Shown here: positions 1 through 13,200 of the stretch, piece after piece
How positions within the stretch are numbered: the stretch's first letter is position 1
Layout of the letters: each line of letters opens with the position of its first letter
DNA from: Stictocephala bisonia
Lineage: Eukaryota; Arthropoda; Insecta; Hemiptera; Membracidae
Direction: 5' to 3'
DNA length: 64,000 nt
Assembly: GCA_035578905.1 (NCBI GenBank)
Contig: JAQJVL010000285.1
Span: forward strand, 160,001-224,000
Translations under genes and position numbers: made by a program
The notes under the pieces: model-generated
What the model was told of the DNA's origin: nothing
Seen by the model: only the letters and a program-made list of their open reading frames with translations
Databases searched by the model: none

Positions 1-625
1 CATTAGTTGTAATATATTTGGTGTTTCGTGTAGTCATTTCTCTGGTTTCTATGCGACGGCAGGGTCAGCACCTTGTTAGTTCCTTCCTTAATTCTCACAA
101 ATACTCAAGGATAAACTTAGTATTTAGTACTACATATATATAAAGATGTACATTAGTTGTAATATATTTGGTGTTTCGTGTAGTCATTTCTCTGGTTTCT
201 ATGCGACGGCAGGGTCAGCACCTCGTTAGTTCCTTCCTTAATTCTCACAAATACTCAAGGATAAACTTAGTATTTAGTACTACATATATATAAAGATGTA
301 CATTAGTTGTAATATATTTGGTGTTTCGTGTAGTCATTTCTCTGGTTTCTATGCGACGGCAGGGTCAGCACCTTGTTAGTTCCTTCCTTAATTCTCACAA
401 ATACTCAAGGATAAACTTAGTATTTAGTACTACATATATATATAAAGATGTACATTAGTTGTAATATATTTGGTGTTTCGTGTAGTCATTTCTCTGGTTT
501 CTATGCGACGGCAGGGTCAGCACCTTGTTAGTTCCTTCCTTAATTCTCACAAATACTCAAGGATTAACTTAGTATTTAGTACTACATATATATATAAAGA
601 TGTACATTAGTTGTAATATATTTTA
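1..625. repeat. Tandem array, ~151-bp unit, derived from family-A element
   Basis: Four head-to-tail copies of a 150-152 bp unit begin at 1, 151, 301 and 453, with a fragment from 605. Copies differ by a few substitutions and by the length of a TA run. The unit contains GGTCAGCACCTTGTTAG and ACTCAAGGATAAACTTAG, which match the middle of the inverted-repeat element seen whole at 47927-48185. The array therefore looks like an internal segment of that element multiplied in tandem. Sequence just after 605 resembles the distal part of the same element. The array may run off the left edge. Confidence 0.9.
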
Positions 626-1339
626 AATTGCTACAGAGGAGTTCACGTATAGTACTGAAAATGATAATTTATTAGTAATTCCTCAATAAAACATTCGTAT
701 ATCCTCTACAGAAAAAGGAAAAATGCTGATTTTGGAATCTCAATATTTCCGCACTTAAATGGCTGCCATTTCGGAACTAAGAAGGATTTTTCATAATCCC
801 TTGTTATTGAACACCTACAAAACAAGATCCGTGATCCCAGGAAATTTCAACATCGATGGTTTATTAGAATGAGGTACAGTTTAATGACGAAATCCCAAAT
901 AATAAGTAAATCAAATTTGTTGTTTGAATTACCAATATAAATGTTACCTATAAGTAATTGGAAACACATTTTGAAATAATAGCGTTAATAGAACTTATTA
1001 AACTAGGTTTAGATGTTAAAAAGAAACATAAGAGTGGGGTCCGATGATGGATGATGTACCAAACTCGTAAGAAAAACATATTATTGTGGCTAACGGTCCA
1101 TACATGACCTAAGGCATGATGTACATGCCAGGTCAGTGACAGTGACATCAACACGGCTGACGCAAGGGTGAGTTTGTCTGTGTCAACAGAGGAACAACCG
1201 GCTCGATCTAACACTTTAAAATGTAAATTCACCGCACAATACCGGCATCTGGCTTACAGAACGGCCGCTTTGTCGGGGATTAGCTGCACATTGTGAAAGA
1301 GATCTCGAAACGTTACACAAATAAAGCGTCGCCCCTCAG
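626..1339. other. Unassigned intergenic DNA
   Basis: Mostly AT-rich. A GC-richer patch at about 1090-1330 holds AGGTCAGTGACAGTGACA-type text and ends in a CGAAACGTTACA motif of the kind left by decayed hammerhead/Penelope sequences. A 94-codon open frame on the minus strand has no recognisable domain and I do not call it a gene. Confidence 0.4.
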
Positions 1340-2345
1340 TCAATGTTGACATAGAGCAAGGAGTATGAGGTTATATGTGGTTCCCACCAGCACGGTGTGC
1401 CTACTGTAATAGTAGGGGTAAAGACACGAGGGCAGCGCATCACGGTGAGCGTTGATATACAGCAAGGAGTATGAGGTGATAAGTGGTTCCTACCAGCACG
1501 GTGTGCCTACGGTAGTTGTAGGGGTAAGGACATGAGGATAGTGAATCACGGTGAGTATTGACATAGAGCAAGGAGTATGAGGTGATATGTGGTTCTCACC
1601 AGCACGATGTGACTGCGGTAGTTGTAGAGCTAAAGACGTGAAGGCAACGCATCACGGTGACCGTTGCCATAGAGCAAGTAGTATGAGATTATATGTGGTT
1701 CCCACCAGCAGGATGTGACTGCGGTAGTTGCAAAGGTATACACATGAGGGCAACGCATCACGGTGAGCGTTGACATAGAGCAAGTAGTATGAGATGATAT
1801 GTGGTTCCCACCAGCACGATGTGACTGCGGTAGTTGTAGGGGTAAAGACATGAAGGCAACGCTTTACGTGAGCGTTGACATAGAGCAAGGAGTATTTGGT
1901 GATTTGTGGCTCCAACCAACGTGATGGGACTGCGATAGTTTTATGGATAGAAACATGTTCTGTATCGTGTTGAGTGCAGACATAGAACGAGGGTAGTGTT
2001 TGGTTTCCACGACTCTGTTATGACTGTGAGGCAGACGTCTCATCATATCTGATATGTCATTAACCATAGTCATATATAAGTATGGCATATCACGGTGAGT
2101 GTTGACCATAGAAGAACAAGTAGCGTGTAGTTCCCACCACCTTGGTGTGACTGCGACGCAGACGGCTCATCATAACTGATATGTCATTAACCATAGTCAG
2201 ATATGAGTATGGCATATCACGGTGAGTGTTAACCATAGAAGAACAAGTATCGTGTAGTTCCCACCACCTTGGTGTGACTGTGAGGCAGACGGCTCATCAT
2301 AACTGATATGTCATTAACCATAGTCAGACATGAGCACAGCGCATC
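1340..2345. repeat. Satellite-like tandem array, 106-bp then ~127-bp units
   Basis: The phrase GTTGACATAGAGCAAG recurs at about 1345, 1451, 1557, 1663, 1769 and 1874, a spacing of 105-106 bp. Each unit also carries GTGGTTCCCACCAGCACG and GCATCACGGTGAGC. From about 1975 the array changes to diverged longer units of about 127 bp (CATAACTGATATGTCATTAACC; GTGTTGACCATAG at 2101 and again at 2228). Short open frames on the minus strand are a product of the repeat. Confidence 0.9.
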
Positions 2346-2700
2346 ACGCCGGTCTACTTTCCACACTGTCAATTACCGCTTGACACCTGTCAACCGCCGC
2401 AAATCCTTCCAATTCCAGTTTGTGAATTCTGGCTTCTTTGAAGTCACCGGCTCCTGTCATCCATTTAACTCGAATAACAATCGCCGGTCTCCCGATTGAC
2501 GCGGATAAATAATTGCAGCCCCCGTACTCCTGGGGAATTCTAATGTAGGACAAGACGGACAACCACCCCGCTGGGCTGTCGTGATTGGACGAGCGGTCAG
2601 CCGCAACTTGTCCTCAGCACATTCCCGACGAGGCCTCCGCTGAGTGAACACCGATACTTGTCTACTCACCACACTGCCTCGCCTTCCATACAAAGCAGTT
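2346..2700. other. GC-rich non-repetitive block, candidate regulatory element
   Basis: A roughly 350-bp block clearly richer in G+C than its surroundings, with frames broken by stops on both strands beyond 78 codons. It contains the palindrome TGACACCTGTCA (2381-2392), the form bound by TALE homeodomain proteins, and several CCGGT/GCCGC clusters. Being unique and GC-rich beside a developmental gene suggests a conserved non-coding element. This is inference only. Confidence 0.25.
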
Positions 2701-2835
2701 CGCTAGTGTATAATCACTATTATTATTATTTATTTACTCATATACAGTAGTTTAAAATAGATTAAACTTTTTTTAATCGATTTCTGAATTGATGATCCAT
2801 TATCTGCCATTACATACATATTTCCTCTTAGAATC

Positions 2836-2888
2836 ACCCTAACCTAACCTAACCTTACCTAACCTAATATAAGCTAACCTAACCTAAA
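2836..2888. repeat. Interstitial telomere-like (CCTAA)n
   Basis: About ten CCTAA/CTTAC-type pentamers with a few mutations. On the other strand this is the TTAGG telomere repeat typical of most insect orders outside Diptera. It is short and degenerate, so a relic rather than a telomere. Confidence 0.85.
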
Positions 2889-4924
2889 ATAAATACAGAG
2901 CCCAATCGTATCAAGGAAATGTACGTTTTATCAAACAAGTAGATGTATTATAATTCTAACTTGAATTTTAAATTATATTGTAGTAGAAGTCAACAAAGCT
3001 GACATTTGCAATACCAACAAAATGTCGAGATATTTTCTTCAATAACATTTCTTTATCAAACTCCTACTCCTGTCAGCAGGTATGGGCATTATTATTGCTA
3101 ATCATGGGCAAATCTGTAACAACTTTAAACATATTCCCACTAAAGTTAATTGGTGTTTATTATTATCTTGATGTAGTTTTGGAATATTTTGTATACCAAC
3201 TGGTCCTCGTATTTCCTTAATTACCTCAACATCTTTTACTTCACGCTCTCGTATTTCCAAACGTATAAATATATTGAACTAGTTAATGACTCATTTTTTG
3301 GTGTTTTCACTATTTTGCTACAAACTATTTCCTCTCTTTCTTTACTTCACTGACCCAAGAAGTGATCTAATTAATTCACTTGTGGTATTCCTCCCGATGA
3401 AAACAACTTCTCATTCTTCTGGTTGTTTGCATTACTTTTTCAATATATCAAGTTCCTTCTAAAACTTATTACAAGTAGTTCCCCAAAGTCTCGTCTGCAG
3501 AATACCTCTTCTTATAGTTTAATATGTTCAATCTCATTTAAATGAGATTTAAAACGTATTTTATATCAAAGAAGTATAGATAACGTGTCAGGACATTCAG
3601 TAGCATCTTCTAAACTATTTTTCAATGTTCTTATATTAACGACCCTTTTATAAAAGACAGATAAATTATCATACCTTTATCTGGATTGATTTTTTGTAAC
3701 ACCTTTTTTTAATAAGCATATCTACAGCCTTGTCATGCTTTTATAAATTCCTTCCCACTATGGAGAACATAGTATAATACATATCCTATCTAATTTTTTA
3801 ACACATCAAATATTTTCAAAATTATATTTCGTCTTGTAGTTCTTAAGTCCAATAAAGTATGTTCTTTTTCTGAAAATACTGAGATTTTTGCCCATTCTGT
3901 CTTTGATATTCTCAAACCTTAAATGAAAGCATCTGTAGGCAATGAAAATAATATTTCAAAATGAATTTCTGTGATAATAGCAAATAAAAAATTATAAATA
4001 AAATATTCATATTCTATTTTGAGTAAACTGGACCGGTTTGATTAACTCAACAAATCTCGCAACGGAATCTTCATCTATGTTTATAGGTAAAATTGTTGCA
4101 TGAGCTCCATACACTTAGATTAAAATCTTCAAAAAAAACTGTGTAATACTGATCGAAATATTCAACTAGTATCCAAGTTAATCTCTCAAACGACAAATTA
4201 ACGTTTGAACTCTAACATGAAAGCTTCATGATATCGTTATAGAATACGTTCCACTACAGGATGTTTATAAGGAAAAATATTAGTCATTGAAAATTATAGA
4301 CCTCACCACGCCATACTACATTTTTTAAATCTTTAAAACAATTAATTTTTATCTTCAAAATATTTAAAGTTTTGAAGTCGTTCAGGGTTCCTTCAGTTAA
4401 ACTGACTTGTTGAGTAAATGTTAGGTTGACCTTGGCCAAATCTAACTCACCTTTTTTTCCTTAAATTGACTAAATTACACTTATTAAACACCCAATATTT
4501 CTTTTTATAAATAATAGAAATAAACTTTCTCAATTTCGGACATTGTTGTCAATCATGTAAACTCCGGAATGAAACCAATTAAAAAATAAAATGTTTGACG
4601 TTACCTGGGTACTAAGTGATTCAGTACTGGTTGGAACGACCAATGGTATCGAAACGTCATGTTTCGTTATCAACATATAACTGCTGGCATATTTCTTATA
4701 TATTTAAATATAGACAAATCTGCGTTCCCATATTTTTTACCAGACTTTGTTTGGAAAATACGTTATCCACCTCCACTACTTTACTAAATTTACGCTATTC
4801 CCATGAATTGTTAAGTTGTCTTCCAATCATTCCCATAATTTGATCGTTTCCATGGCCTTGATGGAATTTTAATAAAGCACACTGGGAGGCCTTTATCTCC
4901 AGGCTTGATGATAGGTCCATTCCT
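2889..4924. other. AT-rich DNA, no gene seen
   Basis: Low-complexity AT-rich sequence with no frame showing a known domain. The TATCGAAACGTC text at about 4648 resembles the 3' half of a hammerhead core but lacks an acceptable 5' core. Unassigned. Confidence 0.5.
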
Positions 4925-6840
4925 CCTAGAATAAGAAATTACGATCGTTTTACAAATTTCGTCTCGTCAATTGCTAAAGATTGCATACCAAGAGGATACA
5001 GAAAGGAGTATATACCCGGATGGAATAAGGAATCATATGACCTGTACAAGGAGTTTAATGCTACCGAAAACTCAAATACGGCTAATCTGCTGCTGCACTC
5101 TCTAGACAATGCCAGAAGAGAAAAATGGGTGAAAACTGTTGGAGATACAACTTTATCCACAGCGGTAGAAAAGCGTGGTCACTTGTAAGGAAACTCTCTA
5201 CTAGTAAATCTCCAAATCAAAGAGAAGTGCTTGACCCAAAGGCCTCTGATATAGCAAAGCGGATAGCCAGCTTATCAAAGTCAGCTCGCCAAATTTCGGA
5301 CAAACACATGCTTTACAAGATGAGTGAAATAAAAATGAGTCAAATTGCACCTCTGTAAGTCTCCAGAAATTTCATGGAGGAGAGATAGACAGGGCGATTT
5401 CCTCTATACCAGCAGGGAAAGCAGCCGGTCTTGACGGTATCTTTCCGGAATTTCTGCTACATGCTGGTAGATAAATTAAACGATGGTTTCGAGCAGGTAA
5501 CAATAAGTTATTAGCTACAGGCAGTTTGCCAAAAGCATTCAAGCGATCAAAAGTAGTTGCTATTCTGAAGCCTGGAAAAGACCCTGAACGAGTGGAAAGT
5601 TATCACCCAATATCTCTTCTTAGTGTGTGTTATAAGCTGAATATCACCCATTCTTAATTTTAATGTTCCAGTTGAGCAGGATGGTATTCGTCCTGCCCGA
5701 AGTTGTAGCGACCAGATCATCACTGTATGTGTATGAGTGGGCGGGTAGGTCATCATCACTGTACGTGTATGAGTGGGCGAGTGAGATAACCTTCCACTAT
5801 TTATTTTATATACATAGATTTATCAGCCCATGCTGAATTTTGTTTATCTAGTTATCAGCTGTTCTGAGGTGCAGTTATGGTTTGTCAGTGTAGTCCTATG
5901 TAAGACATAATTTATTGAGAATGGGTTTGAAAAGAAGAACATCTGCAGCTTTTGTTGCTCACAGCAGCTCATGATACAGTGTGGAGCAAAGGTTTGTTCT
6001 TTAAGTTCTACAGTCTCCTTCTTTGTCCCTTTCTCTTGCGACATTTGGTTCAATGCTTAGTGCCAGGCTAATAAAAGTATATCTCGGTCGTGAAGAAAGC
6101 TCTTTTTGACAGTTAAAGGATGGTCTGCCACAGAGGTCTGTTCTTACTCCAATTTTGTTCAACGTGTATACCACTGACATCCCAATAACAGAGTCTAGAA
6201 AGTTTATATATGCAGATGATATTGCTTTAGCTTACCAACATAAGGACTTCACAGCTACTGAAGAAACACTCACAAGTGACCTTGCAGACCTCGAAGAATA
6301 TTTTAGAACCTAGAACCTAAATCCTAACCCATCAAAAACCGAAGTAGAGGGTTAGGATGTTGGATTAGCCAGTCCACCTAAGTAACAGAATGGCTAATCG
6401 AAAACTGAACATCTTTCTAAATGGTGTAAAACTCCATCATAATGATCATCCACAGTACCTGGGAGTAACGTTAGATCGATCGCTAACGTTTAAAAGCCAT
6501 CTTAAAAAAATTAAAACCAGGGTAAATGTACTACATAATTTTGCTGGAACAACTTGGAGAGCCAACGCACACGTCCTGCGTACAACTGCTTTGTCTCTGG
6601 TATATTCCGCTGCTGAATACAGTGCTCCCGTATGGCTAAATAGCACACATATAAAAGTGATTGATGTCCAACTTAATAGAGCTATGCGAGCTATTAGTAG
6701 AACTCTCATGGCAACTCCACTTCCTTGGCCTTCAGAGTGTCCCCTGCGTTCTTTCACGGAGGGATTGACTAGTATAAACAGAATAAGTGAGGCAGGTCAT
6801 AAATGGCTCGATGGATTGGATTTAGCTTTGTGACAGGAGA
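4925..6840 (+). pseudogene. Non-LTR retrotransposon pseudogene (Jockey/CR1-like reverse transcriptase)
   Basis: Remains of the pol ORF of a non-LTR retrotransposon, which would copy element RNA into the chromosome by target-primed reverse transcription. The linker between endonuclease and RT is readable from about 4950 (CIPRGYRKEYIPGW), switches frame near 5125 and continues as SGRKAWSLVRKL. RT motifs follow: AGKAAGLDGIFPEFL near 5415, LKPGKDPERVESYHPISLL near 5570, VEQDGIRPARSCSDQII near 5672, a decayed ENGFEKK/AAFV region near 5915-5960, GLPQRSVLTPILFNVY near 6125 and the catalytic FIYADDIALA at about 6203-6232. The tail frame 6390-6833 encodes QYLGVTLDRSLTFKSHLKK and a C-terminal region ending LDLAL. 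Stops, frameshifts, an inserted minisatellite at 5716 and an internal deletion in the tail show it is dead. No endonuclease domain is visible. Clade assignment is by remembered resemblance. Confidence 0.85.
5716..5786. repeat. G-rich ~40-bp minisatellite, locus 1
   Basis: Just under two units of CACTGTACGTGTATGAGTGG / GCGGGTAGGTCATCAT. The same unit occurs at 16717-16884 and 35930-36040. Here it interrupts the reverse transcriptase pseudogene directly after the SCSDQII codons. Confidence 0.8.
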
Positions 6841-6861
6841 TCACTTGCTAAATGCTACGAG

Positions 6862-7075
6862 TAAATATGTGTCGATTTAGTGTATCAAGCAGTTATTTCT
6901 CCAGTTTGCGTTGCGAATGGCAAGGCCAGAACCTTGTCAGTCTCTCTCTCTTATCCTCCCAACCCCTCAAGGATACACGTATTAATTATGTATGATGTAT
7001 GAAGGTATATATTAGTTGTAAGCTATTTATAACTGCCACTGAGGCGTTCACTATAGCCATAAGAAAGCGATCATT
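6862..7075 (+). mobile_element. Family-A inverted-repeat element, partial
   Basis: Matches the body of the element seen at 47927-48185: TTTCTCCAGTTTGCG, CAAGGCCAGAACCTTGTCAG, CCCTCAAGGATACACG, AACTGCCACTGAGGCGTTC and CATAAGAAAGCGATCA. Neither terminal CACAGAGAAA repeat is present, so both ends are lost. It lies about 30 bp after the tail of the non-LTR pseudogene. Confidence 0.75.
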
Positions 7076-8439
7076 GTAGACATGATATGACATGTATTAT
7101 CAATACTGTCAAGTTACGGTTGTCAAGTTGGTTTATTCCAACATGGTTGATTTGAGCTAATAAAGGATTCCCTGAAACTCTTTCTTGTCTCAGAGTTGTA
7201 CACTGACATTGCCTTCAGTTCCATACCTGGACGGAATCCATATTCGATGTAAAAATAAGAGATTAAATACAGTCCAGACTAACCAAAAAGAGGCGAAGTC
7301 AGCTAGATTCTGTATCTAAAAAACGTATGACAGGTCAAAGAAATAAAGCATGAGCCTTTCTATATAAAGCTAGCATAATTTCGTAAAATATACAAATTTA
7401 TATCATGTCTATCCTAATTTATATCGTAATGAAAATGTGCACAATCAAAAAAATACTATGTGATAATTAAACAACTTACTATCAACGAAGGTTGTCAGTG
7501 CCTGAAACTGAGTTTGAGTAGCTTGCATGCTTTTCAGATCTTAGTTAATGTTAGCCAATTTAGATTAAATTTAAGATACAAATTTACAACAAACACATTA
7601 GAGATTGAAACTAAGCGAGGAGCCGATAGTCGACTATTCTTATTATCTCATTAGTGATAATGATCGTTTAATGCAAATGTGGGAAACGAACTGTCAATCC
7701 TTTCTTGTTTCAATATTTTTTATAATACGCTAAACACGTTACCCTAAAATGGAAACCACATCTGATGTGGTCAAATGGGTCACAAGCCCGAAAAGGAAAC
7801 GGGGGAATTATACTGTCGGAAATTATATAAATTTCTCATCGGTATTTAAATTTGCCATCTGGTTACCAGGATGGTAAAATTAGTCAAATTGAGATTAAGA
7901 TTAATTTTGTTTTCTTTTATTTTAAGGTTACGGTTTTACCAACTCCAAGATGGATTCAGACTTTTGACTTAAGAACTTATTGAGTGCTTTATATGGAAGA
8001 AATCACTTTTAGAGTTTTCCCGACTCATTTAGAGCATGTGACGGTCATTTCCTTCCGTCACAAATTACCATCGTGAACAACTAACGAGTGGTCAGCAGGG
8101 GGAGGGCGCGAGTTGCTGAGTCAGCGCTGAGCTGCATTTTCCCACTGTCCGAACTGGACGCTGACTACCGCCCGTCTCTCCTCAAACATAAACAACGTGT
8201 TTTCCACCTTATTAACTTTTTTAATTTTGCACCATCTCTGTGCACCATTCAACCGGCTGATAACGCTTACAGAATGTCGTGCCTAGAGCGGGGACTGCAG
8301 TTTGTTGGATCAACATACCCACGGTATATAGGGCTTTGGGTACATACCCTGACACAAGGTAACAATACTCAGGCGATGGTTTTAGACTGGTGAACGTATA
8401 CTTGGTGTAAATATTTTTTCTGTTATAATGGGGCCGGAT
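7076..8439. other. Intergenic DNA with a short GC-rich patch at 8040-8200
   Basis: AT-rich and without domain-bearing frames up to about 8040. The patch at 8040-8200 is GC-rich and includes GGTCAGCAGGGGGAGGGCGC (8090-8109), which resembles the animal CTCF core CAGCAGGGGGCGC. The 101-codon frame across it (8088-8393) has no recognisable domain and runs into repeat-like sequence. Confidence 0.35.
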
Positions 8440-8935
8440 AGTAAGCGACCTACATGTTATGTTTAGCACATGTATGGGTTTCAGCAGCAAAGGGGAATCG
8501 TTCCACCACTGAGCTGCCTTACGCCAAAGACATGACTAATTCCCCCTTTAAGTTTGCAACTTCCATAATAGTGTTTAGTAGAAAAATTAAATGTTATGAA
8601 CTATACAAGTTTGTTTGGCTGCTATTTATTCTTACTTTAGAACTATTATTAATTGCATTACTGTAACTTCTTTCCAAGCTTGATTCGTTGGTGTTTCTCA
8701 AACTAACCAGTGTTCACTGCTGCTAATAACGTAGTGGACGGGGCTGGTTACTGCGCTGTCAGCCCATAATGCCTACCAACTTCCTAGTTGCCATGACAAT
8801 ATTACGTGGAATAACACAGTGGGTTTAGAGTTCTCTATCTCACTTCCACCACTCAGCTCATCTCTCTCACACAGGTGCATTCAGTGGGCCACTTTCTAAG
8901 TGAACTATCTATAGAAAGACTATTCTAAACCAACC
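8440..8935 (+). repeat. Dispersed repeat family B, copy 1
   Basis: Collinear with 48780-49465. Shared blocks in order: GCGACCT...GTTATGTTTAGC, AAAGGGGAATCGTTCC, CTGAGCTGCCTTAC, AGTGTTTAG, then CATGACAATATTACG, TTCTCTATCTCAC, CAGCTCATCTCTCTCACAC, CATTCAGTGGG and TTTCTAAGTGAACTATCTATAG. I see no coding capacity or clear terminal repeats; class unknown. Confidence 0.7.
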
Positions 8936-9609
8936 AAACGATTGAGTCTTATCAGGCTTATCATTTGTGGCAACAAAGTTTGTTGAATGCCCTGCAAAGT
9001 TAACTTGACGTTTGTCTCAAAATACATAGGCATTATTTACGAAAAAAAATGATAAATAATCCCTCAGAAACCAATTCATTTTTGTAATATTCTTATTTAC
9101 ATGCATACATTATGCTACGTTTCTATTTCAACGTCGATATTTCAGAGATGATTTCGCTTTTTTCACAGGTGTTCCTGATTTTTACGTCACTAAAATGAAT
9201 ACCTTATACATAATATATCACGTTTTGATCATATGAAGGACATTCATTATTATACTTAATCTATAATCTGGTGTGATGTGAGGATATACACAGCTCATTA
9301 CGTAATGATAATGCTTTTTTAATGTGCAAAAATTCAATTTATATGTTACACATATAATTATTAAATCCGAGGACATATATTACGTTTGACTCTGTGCAGT
9401 TTATATTTAATATTATTACAATAAAAATCTTTTACTCGACTTAAACAAATATTATCTATAGGCCTACACACTTTTTTACTTATCACAATGAGGTGAAAAT
9501 ATAAATAATAAGTTGTTGAATAATTTAATAATTATTTAGTTTTAAAGAGTAACAAACAACTATAATTTGTCTGATGACAAATAATTCGATTGAAAATATA
9601 ATGGAGATT

Positions 9610-10030
9610 GTTCATAAATCAGAAGTCCGGCTAATGGTGGGATTAAAGATGGTCTGGGAGGTACATGTGACATATTCACATTCCGATTTGACATTTGTCT
9701 GAAGGGAGGTATACATATAACAAATGAACACAATCACATTTGTTTGTTTACAAGCTCTTGACAACTATTGACAGCAGCAATGTCGGGTGGGCCGTAGTGC
9801 ATCACTGTCACAGGATGAATAACAAGGTCACATCATTATCCTTGGGGGGATGTCCTCCCCAGTCTTGAAAAGAGCCGCGTCGCACCCTTCTGAAAATGTC
9901 ATCCAGCCAATTTCCAGCACGCATTCACATCCACTGGAGCGAACATTTTAATAAGCACTCCGCGGTGATTGAATAGGGTGACGGGCGCTCTGGGCGAACC
10001 ACGATGTCACCCCCTTTGGTTTGTGAAGGG
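9610..10030. other. GC-rich unique block, candidate regulatory element
   Basis: About 400 bp of higher G+C and higher complexity than the AT-rich flanks. It contains a TGACAG core (9769-9774) and several homeodomain-like AT cores. The 76-codon frame starting at 9969 is not supported by any domain. Candidate conserved non-coding element by composition alone. Confidence 0.25.
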
Positions 10031-10209
10031 TTGTACAGTCAGTTCTGAGGTTCGTCTCACCTGGAAGGTCGACGGTGTCATCAACAGTCGCTTCACTATC
10101 AGAGCACAAATATACTTAGTTACACAAAGAATTGCGAGCTTAGACTCGTTGCAACAACAATACTTGAAGTACTTAGTTATGTTTGTGATCAATTCCTAAA
10201 GGCATTGTT

Positions 10210-13200
10210 ACCAAGTAGTGGTGTTAGAATGAAGTGTTAGGACCATGAGCGAGTCAAAATATTGTAAACTGTTAATGCATATCGCCCAAAATCACTACTA
10301 CAGTACTAGTTCTTTCAGACAAACAACTAGAATATGCAACTGCGTAACTGTGTTCATTTTATCAATGACAGTCATAAGGGTTTATACCAAAAACTCGTCC
10401 TAACATCAATCAAATCCCAAGTCCCAAATCAACTGGTTTTTATAAGAATCCCGTCAAAATCAATTTGATCCAGCTAGGCCAGGAAGTGAATTTCTGGATT
10501 TGAATCACCACTGCGTACTCATTGTGTTTCAGTAAAACAACATGGAAACTGATATTAAGTTTTTTAAGCTAGCCTCTTATGGAAATGTAAGATCTTCTTC
10601 TATTTTTGCCAGGTTTCACTTTAGCTTTCCGGTTTTGACATAGCTGTTCAGTACGGGTAGATAAAGTGTACTCTCACATTTTTGTAAATCCTCATGTTGG
10701 GGAGTCAGAGATTGCCTAAATGTACACATTTTATAGCCTGTGAGATAATAATGTCATCAATTTACACATTGAATAAAATAGGAGAAATAACAGAGCCTTG
10801 TGGTAGTCCGTAGTTGAGGTAGCTAAAGGAATTGTTCTTCAACATAGGCATACTTTAATTAATTACATTGTTACTGAGTGTTGAAATCAGAATTTGTAAT
10901 ATTGTAATAAATAAAGGACTGTCAATGATATATATGTATTTATTCTTTTTCCTGTGGTCGTAGGGGTACATTATACTTTTGGTACACACTAGAATTCACT
11001 GGGCCATTGCTTTCTCAGTTTCATTTAGAGTAAGGAGTGATAACCTGTTTCATATTCTCATTTTCCATATATACCACTGATTAAAAATTCTTATAGTGCC
11101 ACATAACTAATAATACTCTACGATTATATATTATAACACGCTAAAATCCCCTTTAAAGAACATTTAACTAAACATATTTCAAATAAACTATCTTACATTT
11201 TACCAGCATAATCCATTTTACTTTAGTATGTAAACAATACAATTGTTTGTAAGTCAGACTGTAGCATCTGAAATACTTTGCAATTGTCATTCGACAGAGG
11301 ACTTGCCAAGAGCAAAGAGCTCATTTACTTCCCTTGCTCCTTGAAAGAGTTGAGTGCAATTATTTGCTCGAACATTGACGCCTGAGGCTTAACCAATATC
11401 TTCCAAAAGTCGTTGCAAGTGTAATATATCCGCCTTACCTCCCAAACCCGCCTTAAGGAGGGGAGTACTTCAAAGTAAATTCCTGCTTAGCAGCATCATT
11501 AAATTGTTTCGAGGAAAGGTAAAGGTTTTGCCTTATTACAACTCTCTTTACGATTGCTAGATTTATTTTGACAAGTTTGAAAACACTATCAAATTTTTTC
11601 TTATTGAGATAAAAAAATAAATGGTTCCAAAAAATTGACACAAACTTTCCCCCATATTAAACACTAAAAATTCAAAACTATAAAAATTACTAGATTGTTT
11701 CCCAAGTATATTTTTGCCATAACTCAAAAGCTAGTTAAGTTATAGACATGCGGTTTTTACTAAAATATTTTAAATTGTAATCCACAACTTTCCTGAAAAC
11801 ATATTCAAAATCGTTAGAGCCGTTTTTAAGAAAGTTCCATTTTTGTATGTCTTTGCCCATACAAATATAAAAAAAATTAAAATTTCGAACAAGTGAAAAA
11901 ATAGTCTGGAGTTATTGGCTAAATACACCTACATGCTGAATGTCATTAAATTTATCCATCCGTTTGGTCTTCAGCGAAGGACAACACAGACAGACACACA
12001 TATGGACAGACAAAAAAAATTTTCGAGAAAAAACACTCTTTTGAGTTTAGGGTATCCTAAAATGGACTTGAAAAAAATGTTCTTTGACTATCACAATACT
12101 TTCTCTATGCTAATGCATATGGGAGAAAGTAAAAAAAAAGCTCTTATTTTACTATGAAAGTCGTTTTCTACATGGTAGCATGTTATGAATCCTAAAACAG
12201 GTTTTCATTGTTTGAAATTTCATTTTGAAAAAATTCGTTGGTGGTAAAAGATTGACAATTTTGAGGATTAAGCAACAGAGAGGTTCTTCATTACAAAAGG
12301 AATGTTAATGTAAAAAGTAAGTTTTGAAGACACATATTTTAAACTTTTTTAGCTGAATAAGCAACAAAATAATCTTATTTTTTTTTAAGTCCCTAAAAAC
12401 ACACATCAAAATGTTCAAGAAGGGTAATTTCTTCTTTTTATTCATAAGATCCAGTGTTTACAAAGGTATAAAAACATCATTGATTTTCCTAGGTTTTTAA
12501 AAATTGAAATAAGTTTAATTATGCGTTTTATTTAATTTTATTAGAACGTAATTAAATTAATGAAGCGTTTTCTTCAGAAGAACGTTTATCGTTTAAGAAA
12601 TTCCACTATAGACTTATTTACTATTTATATAATAATACTTAATCATGTACATTGTGTGTGTCAGTTAGTTCAGCAACCAATTAGTGCCTATTGTGATATA
12701 ACAGACTTGATGGCAATCATTCTTAAGGTCTTATGAATATGTTAATATTCAATGTTAATGAATGTAACTTTTTTAAATCAAATTACAACTGCAAACAACA
12801 ATGTTCAATATTATATTTTATGGAACAAGTTTTTTCCAGATTCTAAGAACTGATAATAATGGTTAAGTTATTTAATAGACTAACACATTTCCAGCAAATT
12901 TGGTTAACATGACGAATAAATAGGAAGTGGGTATTGAAGCCAATGGTGATCTATATGGTACATTTTGCTTTTAAAATATTAGACAGTCAGGAAACAGTAG
13001 GGTAAGTTATAAAAAAAATTACATTAATTTAGTTTTTAAATCTACAAAAATGTTTTTTATCATGAAAGATAAACAATAAGTTACCAACAAGAATTTATAA
13101 AATTGATAGCATTTAAAAAATATTTATGTAAATAATACGCACAAAAGTCTGTCAATAAAATGAAAAGCAAATAAAATATTCATTTTACTAAAATGTTATG

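Noticed and set aside
1285..1320. TTGTGAAAGAG...CGAAACGTTACACAA as a hammerhead
   Set aside because: The outer stem (TTGTG/CACAA) pairs, but the 5' core box is wrong and there is no stem II.
4611..4665. TGATTCAG...TATCGAAACGTC as a hammerhead
   Set aside because: The 3' half fits but there is no CUGANGA box and stem I does not pair.
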